Assembly (NCBI GenBank): GCA_000818945.1
Contig: KN805419.1
Span: 167,712 to 231,711, forward strand
DNA length: 64,000 nucleotides
Direction of reading: 5' to 3'
Source: Schizochytrium sp. CCTCC M209059
Taxonomy: Eukaryota > Sar > Bigyra > Thraustochytrida > Thraustochytriidae
Made by a program: the position numbers and the translations under genes. The notes under the pieces were generated by a model that had not been told where the DNA came from, did no database searches, and saw only the letters and a program-made list of their open reading frames with translations. Below, one piece after another: positions 48,623 to 58,108 of this stretch (within the stretch, counting starts at the first letter, position 1; every line of letters starts with the position of its first letter).

Positions 48623-50132
48623 ATGGCGTCGCGAGCAAGAGCGAAAGCGAAAGCGAAAGCGGGTGATCAAGGTGGTGGTGGTAACCGCCTTCGTCTTCCG
48701 AGAGTAGACGAAGGCGACGAAGCCGCCACAGTAGCAAGTCTGGATGCAGCCGATAAGCAGGCTCAGCAACTGTGAGAGACAATTAACGAGATGGAGTCAA
48801 GGGTTGAAGCCCTAGAGGCTGAAATGCGGGAACTCGATGAATCGGACGGTGCATCTTTCGACAAACTCTCTAGCTTTAAAAAGAAAAGACTCGGCACGCC
48901 GGAGAAGTATTACGAGTCTCTCAAAGAGGAGTGCACTAGTCTTGGTCCAAAAATTGTCTCATCCAACTACAGATTAACCGCAGTACTAAATATCATTGCG
49001 GAAGCGATGCACAACCGCCCGCAATATTGGCTAGTAGAGGGCTATATCGCCGGGATCAAGAAAATGTCAGGAATCAGAGCATACATCTATGCCGCAGCAG
49101 CCGACTACGCAGGCGTGGCTGCAGCTGATCCATCGCAGGAGGGAGGGGGTCCCGGCCGACCGGAATACTGTGATTGAAAATCGCATCCGCTATCAGGGCG
49201 AAGACCTCCACTTCAGGATCCTATTCCACGCCGTAGAATATGGACAGCACTTTGCGAACAGACTGGTCGAACATGAAATCATATCGCCCAACCTGAAAAT
49301 CGATGATCCCATGTTGGTGCGGATGACAGGTCATACATTTTCAATCAGACGCGCAGACTACGATACAGGTAAGGCTTCTTCACCATATTTCTCTCAGATC
49401 GCAAGCTCCTATGTGTCAACTGCCGAACCACATGAGCCACTCACGAGGTTTTAAAGCATCGAAGCGCCTTGGATACTAACTGTGGGATACGACATTGAGA
49501 AGGCACACCTAGTACATGCATCTGAAATCAGAAAACGCATTGATGAGGACCCAGACGAGGCATTCGAAGACAACGCCGACAACCGGTTGGTTTTGACCAG
49601 TGTGGTGCACAGGATGTTTGATGGAAAAAGAAACGGAAGCGGACAGACACACATATCGCTGATTCTTATAGAGGCGGTCGACGGGCTTCCGGATACGGCA
49701 CCGAACCTGCCTGTGGAAGAAATGGTGCAAAGTGACAGAACCACAATACGGGAACGGGTATGGCTCAAAGTGTCAGCATTTGACGAAGATCATATGAGCT
49801 CCATAATTCCTCGAATCAAAGCGAACAGCTTTCTACACAACTCAGAAGTGACTGGTCAAAGAGAATTTTTCACATTCGTGCATGTGATCAACCCAGACGT
49901 TTTCCAAAGTAAATGTAGAATGGAAGGCAGAAGAGACGCGGAAACTTTGGAGAAAAGCAAGGAAAACGAAACAAGAATAATAGAAAGAAAAAAATCATGT
50001 GAGCTTGGCTTTTTTACACCTAGACACGTCCTCTCTGACTTCGACTCCGTCCTCGAACGCTCGACCTATGGTTGCTTGAATCTCAGCAAAGCTGCAACGA
50101 ACATACTTGGTATCTTTCGTACATGTCACTGA
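48623..50132 (+). pseudogene. Broken HNH-nuclease-like gene
   Basis: Three consecutive frames look like one former protein. From ATG 48623, 50 codons run to a TGA at 48773-48775, after which the same frame continues with ETINEMESRVEALEAEMREL to 49177. The sense then shifts frame between about 49089 and 49177. A TAA at 49452-49454 interrupts again, and the same frame resumes with ILTVGYDIEKAHLVHASEIRKR. The last part has the HNH arrangement KAHLVHAS, DNADNRLVLTS and VVHRMFDGK (His, Asn, His), as in fungal/bacterial HNH_2-like nucleases. DNA is more AT-rich than the neighbours. Splicing could remove the 49452 stop: GTAAGG at 49369 and TACTAAC at 49474-49480 are present, but the phases do not match. 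No intact product is supported. Confidence 0.6.
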
Positions 50133-51110
50133 TCTCACTGCACGGTTAGCAAGCTCAAAGTGATACTCGAGTGTGCGTCTGCGGTTGCGATTCTTCCTCG
50201 TGACCTTGCGAACGGCTGTCGTGTGGATGAAGTTGAAGATTTCAATCAAGTAATTGAAGTCTCGCAAAGTGTATGGAAAGCGAGCGGCACACAGGAGAAC
50301 TCTTCGGATGAGGTGCTGTGCATCATAGCGAAGATTCCACTCCGTTTTGGATCCACATTTAAGAAAAAATGCGTCACATCCTTCTTTCCACAACGAGCTT
50401 TGAGCCACGAGCTTACAAACCGCTCGCAGGAATGCTTCTCGCTCGGCGATAAGAGCGGGGATTTGACTGTCTTCGCGAAGGGCCACCTGGTATTCCGCAT
50501 CCACGCCGAGGCGCTCCCTGATGAAGAAAGACCACGTAAAGATTCGGGCAAACGCTGTGGTACAACGCGTTCGCCACCGGAAGCGCGAAGCAAGACCTTC
50601 AAAGCACATAATGTTAGAGGTGCCACCATGCGTATCAAGGCCAGCAACGGTTCTGCGCCCGCAGTTTAAATGCTGCCGCCTATCAGTGCAACATACTTGG
50701 ACGTCAGAATCCCCGAAAAGCAAATCGGGGTAAACTAGCGACGAACGCAATTGAGCATTCTCGTCGACCAGAATCTCCATGAAATCACAATCTTCCAATC
50801 GCTTCAAAACATCCAACAGCACAGCTACCAGCATGGCGTCGGACCTAATGCTTCTGAATCTCGAGCTCAAAGTTGCTGATCTGAGTGTTTCCTGCGAGAG
50901 AAAAGTGCGTTTTGCCCACCTAGCCCATCCCTGCCCTGTCGACGCAGCATGACAGCAGGATAAGGCCTCGCGTAACGCCAAACCTAGCGTGCGTTCAACC
51001 AAGATTCGCGTGGCTGTGGGCCAGCGAGATGCGCTAGCCGCTGCAATCGATTCCCTGATACGAAGAGACCTAAATCGCGAGACCTCGCGTGGAAAAGACC
51101 TATAAAAATG
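49995..51110 (-). pseudogene. Opposing long reading frame without a start, unknown
   Basis: On the - strand a frame is open from a stop at 51111-51113 to one at 49995. It encodes about 370 residues that look protein-like, for example LDVLKRLEDCDFMEILVDENAQ, REAFLRAVCKLVAQSSLWKEG and RDFNYLIEIFNFIHTTAVRKV. The first in-frame ATG is only at about residue 95 (SDAMLVAVLLD), so the apparent gene lacks its 5' end or has an upstream exon. Family not recognised. Its 3' end overlaps the HNH pseudogene tail by 138 bp. It may be part of the same decayed insertion. Confidence 0.35.
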
Positions 51111-51807
51111 CTATCGTCGCGTTACGGGCTGAGAGTCTCCATGCAGCAAGACCCTGAGGCGAGACCTACCACGAGCGCACATCCGCCCAAGCACATTGGG
51201 TTCCAAATGCCATTCGTCGGCCACGCGCGCTGCCCAGACGCACCCTGGCGTCTCCGCGGCGCCGGTCTTCGTGGTCTGTCTGTGGCTGCGACAGCAAGAC
51301 AGACAGAAACGTTGAATGCCAACGACCGAGGCGGCGTGTACTATACTAGTCACGGTAGTAAACCAGTCTATGTTACCGCGATCTCCCTCTGCCAGAGAGA
51401 CATTACATTCATCCTCAGCTCGAAGCCTTCGGATGAGTTTCCCAGTCGCACGTCGGGGAAGGTATACAGCTACCCAAGCAGCTGCAGCTGGCTCGCCTAG
51501 CAGCCACACCGCGAATCAAAGGAGCTTGGAGTGCCAGCCTGAGACGCGAAGGAGACATGGCCAGTTCCTTCGCACGTGCACGACTTTCCTATACATACCT
51601 ACGATTTCGTGCCAGGGCCCACTTCTAAGCAAGTCCTACGTTTCGCCTAGCCTGGGAGCCGCGCCTAGCTTTGAGTAATGGAAGTGAGGGCACTGTGAGA
51701 CAGGCGCAGCCAGCGGTGAGCACGGCAGCACCAAACTGGTTTTTCACGGCGACGACGGATTCCGATCAGAGTGGCCTGCACCAAAAGTCGAACGCAAGCC
51801 AGCAAAG
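51111..51807 (+). promoter_or_regulatory. Upstream region of the LRR-GT49 gene
   Basis: About 700 bp without a supported gene. A TATAAAAAT stretch (51101-51109) lies just left of it. It probably contains the promoter and 5' UTR of the large fusion gene. Confidence 0.45.
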
Positions 51808-54800
51808 ATGGGCACAGGCGCGAGCTCGCAGCGCAAGGTGCTCGCGAAGGGAGCGCTGCCCGTCGAGCAAGAACGCAAGGTCGAAGACCTACTGGCCGCG
51901 CAGCGCGAGCGCGACACCGACGTTCTCTTCTTGGCCGTGGGCTACGCCAGTACCTCGAGCGAGCACACCAAGCTGAGCAAGGGCAAGAGCGTCGTGGTCG
52001 TGAACTGCTACCGCGTCTATCTGTTCAGAGGATCCTGGACGACAAAATTTAAAGTCACATGGAGCGTCCCCGTGGTCCATATTGCGAAAATTGCCATCCT
52101 TAGCGATGGTGATGGCGATGGTGCAAAGGTTTCCAAAAAGGTAGACGCCTTTCGCGTACGCCTCACACTCATCAATGGCAGCTCGCAAGACCTCCTCGTG
52201 AGCGACCCAGAAGGCTTTGCTCGATCCGTGCAAACGGCGCACGCCATGGCGTCGTATGGCGTGCCTTGGGCCTTTGTCATGCCCCCTCAGCTGGAATCGC
52301 CCAGACCCATCATTCCTGGGGCCATCCCCGTACCCGATGTTCCTCCTTTCCTCGCGCTCTTTCGCATTTACGCCAACATAATTTCTGGAAGCGGCGTCTT
52401 GGCGCAACAAGTCCTCGATGCTGGCGCCACCCCAATTACCACTTCCGACGACGGCCTCGGACCGATTTCGATGCGCCTGTCTCCGACCGAGCGTCTGGGC
52501 GGCGACACAGCATGGCAGCCCACTGCCGCCGTGTTGATTCAGGCGCTCACCGCTCTGACCCTGGCGGCCACCTATGACGCATCTGTGAAGAAGGTGAGCC
52601 TGAACGGTCTCGACGATGCGCTGCTGAAGCAGAACCCAGATTTTAGACTTGCCATTTGGGAGCTCCTGCGCTGGAACGTTGGTATCGAATCGCTCGAGCT
52701 TTGCCAAATAGAATGCGAGCCCTCCTTCTGGTCAGTTCTCTCGCAAGCTCTCCTCGCAAACCCACGGCCAAGGATGGGCGTGCATTTCATGCTCGATCGC
52801 TGCAACGTCGACTCCGGCTCTGGCCTTGCACTTGCCATGCAACGCGCATATTACTTTGCCTCCCCGCTTTCTCTGCGTGTGCACCAGTTCCTAAAGGCCG
52901 GCCCGGAGAACGTGGACCCAAACGTCGAGGGAGCAAGCTGGATCTTTGCGGTTTTCAACGGTGACTATCTTCCCTCACTCGACGCCACGCGTCCGCTACC
53001 GCTTCCATATCTGGGCATGTTGCAAGAATTGGACCTTTCAGGAACTCTCCTTCCCGTCGCTAGCTTCGAAGCCGCCAGCGCCTCGCTCTCGGGCTGTGCG
53101 TCGTTGCGCAAGCTCGTCCTTGCTGGATCCCTTCAGGAACTCGCCTCGCAGGGCCTCGTGGAAGACCTTCTCAAGGCGCTTCCCGCCAGTCCTCTTGCAA
53201 CCCTTGACCTGAGCGACAACAGCAATCTTTTTGCGGTCCCCGGCTCTCGTTTTGTTGATGCTCTTGCCGATTTTGTCCACAACCGCCTCGGCTCGCTGGT
53301 CAGTATCGTGTTGACGTCAACCAACATTAGCGGCAATGAGCTCCTCGCCCTCTGCAAGGTGCTCTGTGACGACGACCAAGACGCGCTTGCTCTGCGCCGC
53401 AAAAAGTTCGCAACCACGCGCCGTCTGGTCCCTGTCGTGCAATGGACGCGCGAGCTCATTGCGCAAGCAGCCATTACGCTTTGCGTCGGGTCCAACGAGT
53501 CATTGACCAATATTCTCGAAGCGGAATCAATGCCAAAGCTTCCCATTGGTTTTTCGCTCGTTGCGAACAATCTAACCTGGAGTCGACTCGCGCAAAAGTC
53601 CATCCTTCGATCGTTGCACACCACCGAGAGCGCGACGTTGGACTTCTCCCTCGATGAGACCAATGAGCAATTCGACCTTCACGTCGTTGCAACGGACTAT
53701 CCGCATTCGCAGGCATTTCCGCACATGGACCCACTTCTCTACCGGGGCGGCGTTTACGCTGCTCAGGCCACTGGCCAAGAGCTACCCTATGCTGGCGCCT
53801 CAGGGGGAATGAGCATCTTTGCGCTATCCAGCGAAATTGTCGACAGAATTCCGTACTCTATTATCCAGCAAATTGACGTTTGGTCCAGGACTGACGCCGA
53901 GACGCAAGTCTTTGACAGCGAGCCAGAGCGTGAGCTCTGCCAACTCGTTGGAGATATGGCTCTATCCTGCGAACACCTATGGAAATTGAGTTTGCGTAAC
54001 TGGCGTCTAGGACCCACGGCCTCGGCATTCTTTGAAGAGGGTATCGCGCTAAACAAGACACTTCTCTCCCTCGACATCACAGGCAACTACATTGGAGACC
54101 GGGGCGCCGAGGCCCTCGGCCAAGCGCTACGCACCAATCGCACGCTCGTGTCGCTGCACATGGATGACAACCACGTCGGCCTCGATGGCTGGAAGGCCAT
54201 CCGAGGTGCTCTCTATGGCAATCGTAAGCTCGCGGAGTTTACGTATCCAGCAAAGGACGTAGCCCGGCGCAACGCACGCCTCGATCAACAGATTGCTCTT
54301 GGCGACGAGATTTACAAGGTCGGCAAGCTCGACATCAAGAGAACCTACAATTCCTACTCCTTGAAACCGCGAAGCGTCGAGATCATCAAGTATGGCAAGA
54401 AGCTCCGCCGCCATGCTATTGCGCACGCCCAAAAGATTCGAGATACTCTGGCCCAAATTCTTGCCGCTGTGGCCGATAACGTCAATGGGTGGGGTGACAA
54501 ATTCGCTCCAAAGCAAGACAAGCAGCGTGCCAAGGCGCAAGACCGCGTTGTCTCTAAGGTCGCACGAAAGCAAGCCAAGCTTCTTGCCAAGATGACCCGC
54601 CTTCTGAGCAAGTCCGCCGCAAAGGGCCGACGTAATAAGCGGGGCAATCCGTACGTGCCCTCGGCGGTTGATCCTCTGCGCCGCGGCCCAATTCTCTCCA
54701 CTGATCCCGTCTACGACTACGATGGCTACCTGGGTGAGACGTATGCCGGCGATGTGAACAGACTGCTTCCTTTTCGTTATCGTGGCAGGCGACGTCGCTA

Positions 54801-56766
54801 TATTGCTCGCGCACCCGCCCACCACGATGGGCGCGTGAATGGTGGTAATGGTGGCAGCGACAGCGACAGCGACAGCGACAGCAGCAATGACCACGATGAC
54901 AATGTCGACCATGTCAACGATAACGATCGCGAAACCGAGGAAGGTCGCTCTATTGGTGAGCAACAGGACTCGGGACATGGCCGCGAATTCGCAACAGCGG
55001 AAACAGCCGCGGCCGCCATTCTCGCGCTCGGTGCGGCCGCATTTCTTGCCGCAAACCTCGACGAGCTGCAAGCCCAGGCAGCGATGCTTGACCCTTCTGT
55101 GCAGGCGCAAATGAGCGAGCTCATTGATGAGGGTCGTGAAACTACCGAGCTGTTGAATGAAAATACTGCCATGTGGGGGCCCGGAGCTGCCGAGGCGACG
55201 GCTGGCGCCCTCGATGATGCTGTCGATTCACCGGACATGAGTGGTCTCGACCTCGATGGGGATGCCGGAGCGGATAATGACGATGACAACGATGATGATG
55301 ACATGGACGATGTCGAAATGTACGCCGGGGCTGGGCCGGATCAACGGGATGGTGAATTCCGTGCACCTCCACGCGCCCCTCGCGTGCTGAGCGGATCACA
55401 AGGCCCCATCTTGCATGCAGCGGCCCGGGGTACAGTCGAATACGCTGTGCAAGGGCCCGATTGCTCGGCCGCCAGAGATCTCGAGCGATTGCGCACCGAG
55501 TTCACAGACTGGTTCGCTGAGCAGGAGCGTCTCTTTGCTCAGGTCGACGCGGACCTGAAGCAGGCATCAGCGCGTGCAAAGGTCCAAGCCATTTTGGACC
55601 GGGGGCAGTTCTGGAAGACTCCCTCTTCGTACTCGACACAAATCTTGTGGACGCTTTCGAGTGAGCAAAGACAGATTGACGAGCGTGACTGGTGTGTGCT
55701 TTGCACGCAATTGAGCGCAGACCGTTGGCCGCGTTTCGAGCGGCTTGCGCGATCTTGGAACGGAGCTCTCAGCGCCGCCGTTTACCTTCCCGATGACGAC
55801 GAGACTGCCGTTCCCGTCGCCACACGTTTGCGGGCAAGCTGCGCGGCACTCGTCAAGGCACAACCGCGCCTTCGTCTCCACGTGGTCCTTGTCACGCCAT
55901 CGACCCTTCAAACGTGGTATCCCATCAACATGCTGCGCAATGCGGCCCTCGTTGGAGCGCGCTCCGCGTTTGCGCCTGTTGCCACGCATGTTTTTCTGCT
56001 TGATGTCGACTTTATGGTGGACCACATGCTTGCGGATCGCCTTCGCGACGACGAGGATCTCCGCACCCATGTGCGCGAGGCACGCGACACGGCCTTTGTC
56101 GTCCCGGCGTTTGAGAACGTCCAGGAAGAACTTCCTAAGGGTTCGTTTGCGTGCTTGGACACGAGAGATGTGCGCGCAGGTTTTGCTAATGGCCGTACAG
56201 TTGGGTTTCACGTGGAGAGCTTTCCTAAGGGGCATGCGCCAACGAACTTTACTCGCTGGGCCGACGCACAAGAGCACTACTTGCGCATGTCATACGCGGT
56301 GAAGTACGAGGATTGCTTCGAGCCATATGTCATTGTCCGCTTGGAAGACGTCCCCCTTTACGACGAGCGTTTTACTGGCTATGGCATGAACAAGATCAGC
56401 CACTTGTTTTCGCTGTCGCGACGTGTATCCAAGTTTCGGGTGCTCTTTGACCATTGCGTTGTGGCCGATCCTCACCCGCGCAGCGACGAGTGGGCTCGAA
56501 CATCCTCGACGAGAGATCGTTTGGCTTATCTCAAGGCACTCTACATTAGTTTTAAGCGCACTGGAGGTCGCAAGATTGTCGTCTCGGCCACCACAATCAC
56601 CGTCACGGCTCGCTTGGACGCTGAGCAGCGTAAAAAGACCTGCGCTCCTGAAGAGTATCTGGAGAATATGCTGCGCACAGGTCATGAGGCGAGCGACATG
56701 CACTCTACCAATGATGCCTCGTCATGGGTCGCGATGGATCTCAATGAAAAGTTTGATGCTAGCTAG
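51808..56766 (+). CDS. Leucine-rich-repeat / GT49 glycosyltransferase fusion protein
   Basis: 1652 residues in one exon from the first ATG. MGTGASS at the N-terminus fits N-myristoylation. Residues about 35-160 look like a PH-type domain, and about 250-830 like CARMIL-type leucine-rich repeats (LQELDLSGTLL, LATLDLSDN, LLSLDITGNYIGDRGAEALGQAL). A basic helical part and an Asp/Ser-rich linker follow. A hydrophobic Ala/Leu stretch at 1063-1085 could be a weak membrane helix. From about 1281 the chain matches GT49 (LARGE C-terminal domain/B4GAT1): LLDVDFM with the D1399-V-D1401 metal motif, FVVPAFE, KGHAPTNF at 1474-1481, FEPYVIVR and GYGMNKISH. GT49 enzymes add glucuronic acid or GlcNAc in the Golgi lumen. 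How a cytosolic LRR part fits is unclear; a very large type II protein is one reading. Confidence 0.82.
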   Translation: MGTGASSQRKVLAKGALPVEQERKVEDLLAAQRERDTDVLFLAVGYASTSSEHTKLSKGKSVVVVNCYRVYLFRGSWTTKFKVTWSVPVVHIAKIAILSDGDGDGAKVSKKVDAFRVRLTLINGSSQDLLVSDPEGFARSVQTAHAMASYGVPWAFVMPPQLESPRPIIPGAIPVPDVPPFLALFRIYANIISGSGVLAQQVLDAGATPITTSDDGLGPISMRLSPTERLGGDTAWQPTAAVLIQALTALTLAATYDASVKKVSLNGLDDALLKQNPDFRLAIWELLRWNVGIESLELCQIECEPSFWSVLSQALLANPRPRMGVHFMLDRCNVDSGSGLALAMQRAYYFASPLSLRVHQFLKAGPENVDPNVEGASWIFAVFNGDYLPSLDATRPLPLPYLGMLQELDLSGTLLPVASFEAASASLSGCASLRKLVLAGSLQELASQGLVEDLLKALPASPLATLDLSDNSNLFAVPGSRFVDALADFVHNRLGSLVSIVLTSTNISGNELLALCKVLCDDDQDALALRRKKFATTRRLVPVVQWTRELIAQAAITLCVGSNESLTNILEAESMPKLPIGFSLVANNLTWSRLAQKSILRSLHTTESATLDFSLDETNEQFDLHVVATDYPHSQAFPHMDPLLYRGGVYAAQATGQELPYAGASGGMSIFALSSEIVDRIPYSIIQQIDVWSRTDAETQVFDSEPERELCQLVGDMALSCEHLWKLSLRNWRLGPTASAFFEEGIALNKTLLSLDITGNYIGDRGAEALGQALRTNRTLVSLHMDDNHVGLDGWKAIRGALYGNRKLAEFTYPAKDVARRNARLDQQIALGDEIYKVGKLDIKRTYNSYSLKPRSVEIIKYGKKLRRHAIAHAQKIRDTLAQILAAVADNVNGWGDKFAPKQDKQRAKAQDRVVSKVARKQAKLLAKMTRLLSKSAAKGRRNKRGNPYVPSAVDPLRRGPILSTDPVYDYDGYLGETYAGDVNRLLPFRYRGRRRRYIARAPAHHDGRVNGGNGGSDSDSDSDSSNDHDDNVDHVNDNDRETEEGRSIGEQQDSGHGREFATAETAAAAILALGAAAFLAANLDELQAQAAMLDPSVQAQMSELIDEGRETTELLNENTAMWGPGAAEATAGALDDAVDSPDMSGLDLDGDAGADNDDDNDDDDMDDVEMYAGAGPDQRDGEFRAPPRAPRVLSGSQGPILHAAARGTVEYAVQGPDCSAARDLERLRTEFTDWFAEQERLFAQVDADLKQASARAKVQAILDRGQFWKTPSSYSTQILWTLSSEQRQIDERDWCVLCTQLSADRWPRFERLARSWNGALSAAVYLPDDDETAVPVATRLRASCAALVKAQPRLRLHVVLVTPSTLQTWYPINMLRNAALVGARSAFAPVATHVFLLDVDFMVDHMLADRLRDDEDLRTHVREARDTAFVVPAFENVQEELPKGSFACLDTRDVRAGFANGRTVGFHVESFPKGHAPTNFTRWADAQEHYLRMSYAVKYEDCFEPYVIVRLEDVPLYDERFTGYGMNKISHLFSLSRRVSKFRVLFDHCVVADPHPRSDEWARTSSTRDRLAYLKALYISFKRTGGRKIVVSATTITVTARLDAEQRKKTCAPEEYLENMLRTGHEASDMHSTNDASSWVAMDLNEKFDAS

Positions 56767-57026
56767 GAAGAAAAGAGAGAGAAAGGAGACCGATTTTGGA
56801 GTTTGTTTCAAGTTGCTCGAAGGCGTGCGACCCCTACATTTGGGTTGGCAACAAGAAGACTGAGTCACTAAATCGTAAGATTCGCAGATCCCATTGATTT
56901 TTTGGATCTGTTTTTTCCCAAGCCATTTAAAGAAAAAAAACAAAAAAAAACGGATCAATTTCCATGGGCATGCTTGCTGTGAGCAGCGAGCGGATCGCAG
57001 ATTGCAAAGCAGTCGCATGACACACA

Positions 57027-57800
57027 ATGGACCAGCTCGTGTATCATGCTGTTGCCACGGGCAACCTGGGGCAGGTCCTGGAGCTGGTAGCGGAGAAAAA
57101 CTCGTGGAGTTGGACACCCCATGATGAAAAGGTCGAAACACAACGCTTGGGCGATATTGTAGACCTTGGCAAAGGTCATGGCCCCAATGAGACGACCTTG
57201 CTACACGCATGCAGCGCCAAATGCCACATTCGTACCGCCAAGGTTCTGCTTGACATGCTCGCGGGAAGCACAGACGCAGCTACGCGACGACGCATCGTCA
57301 ATAAGCGAGAATGCAGCAAGATTGGTGGGTATACGCCACTTCATTTGGCTTGTCTCAGCAAGTGCACGACCGCCGCAGACATGGCGGAGCTTTTGATACA
57401 GTATGGCGCCGACCCTGACGTCAAGGACGACAATTGCTCTTTTACGGCACTCCATCTTGCCGTGCGCTCACATGCCTTTGAGGTTGTGCGAGTGCTTGTG
57501 CGTGCTGGCGCCGACTTGTTGGCGCGTGACAAGTTTGGCAACAATCCAGCTTTTTGGCTCAAAGAACTTTACCCCGACGCTACCAGTTCAATGCGAGACT
57601 TGCTTGGTCCGCCGAAATCAGCAAGCATTGAGGAAAAGTTCTTTGCCTTACACCGGGATCGAATGGCACGAGGACTCCCAACAAACACTCTACCAGCAGC
57701 AAATCCGATGGCTGCACCGCGATACAAAGCCTTTGTCAAGGCCAAGGGAAAAGGAGGGAAAGCCGGAAGCAAAAAGAAGAAGACAAAGAAAAAGAAATAA
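57027..57800 (+). CDS. Ankyrin-repeat protein with basic tail
   Basis: 257 residues from the first ATG. Four ankyrin-type repeats are visible: MDQLVYHAVATGNLGQVLELV, ETTLLHACSAKCHIRTAKVLLDML, GYTPLHLACLSKCTTAADMAELLIQYGAD and FTALHLAVRSHAFEVVRVLVRAGAD. A capping segment follows (ARDKFGNNPAFWLKELYP). The last ~20 residues are Lys/Gly-rich (KAKGKGGKAG then KKKK-type) and could bind nucleic acid or acidic membranes. There is no catalytic domain; a protein-interaction adaptor is likely. Its start lies 260 bp after the stop of the LRR-GT49 gene on the same strand. Confidence 0.85.
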   Translation: MDQLVYHAVATGNLGQVLELVAEKNSWSWTPHDEKVETQRLGDIVDLGKGHGPNETTLLHACSAKCHIRTAKVLLDMLAGSTDAATRRRIVNKRECSKIGGYTPLHLACLSKCTTAADMAELLIQYGADPDVKDDNCSFTALHLAVRSHAFEVVRVLVRAGADLLARDKFGNNPAFWLKELYPDATSSMRDLLGPPKSASIEEKFFALHRDRMARGLPTNTLPAANPMAAPRYKAFVKAKGKGGKAGSKKKKTKKKK

Positions 57801-58108
57801 GATTTGTTGCGTAACACGGCTTTTGCATTTTGATATAGATGAACACCGATTCGATATGTCTTTATAAGTACACGCGGCGCTCTCATGTCAAAATTTGCAT
57901 GGATACAAGCCCTAACAGCATGGGTGTCAGTCTGTCAGCGCCGTCGCCCTCGTACGCTTGGGGGCCAATTGATGTTCGCGAGATTCAGATGGGCGCCAAG
58001 CAGCACTTTGCCAGCTTGAAACTTTTCCGCTACCAGCAAGCAAGCAAGCAAGCAAGTAGGCAAAACCTGGCATGGTCGTTCGTTCTCTTGCCATGACGAG
58101 CGTTTTAC
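57801..58108. other. Short gap between convergent genes
   Basis: 308 bp with a GCAA microsatellite (about 58035-58056). No gene is supported. Confidence 0.5.
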
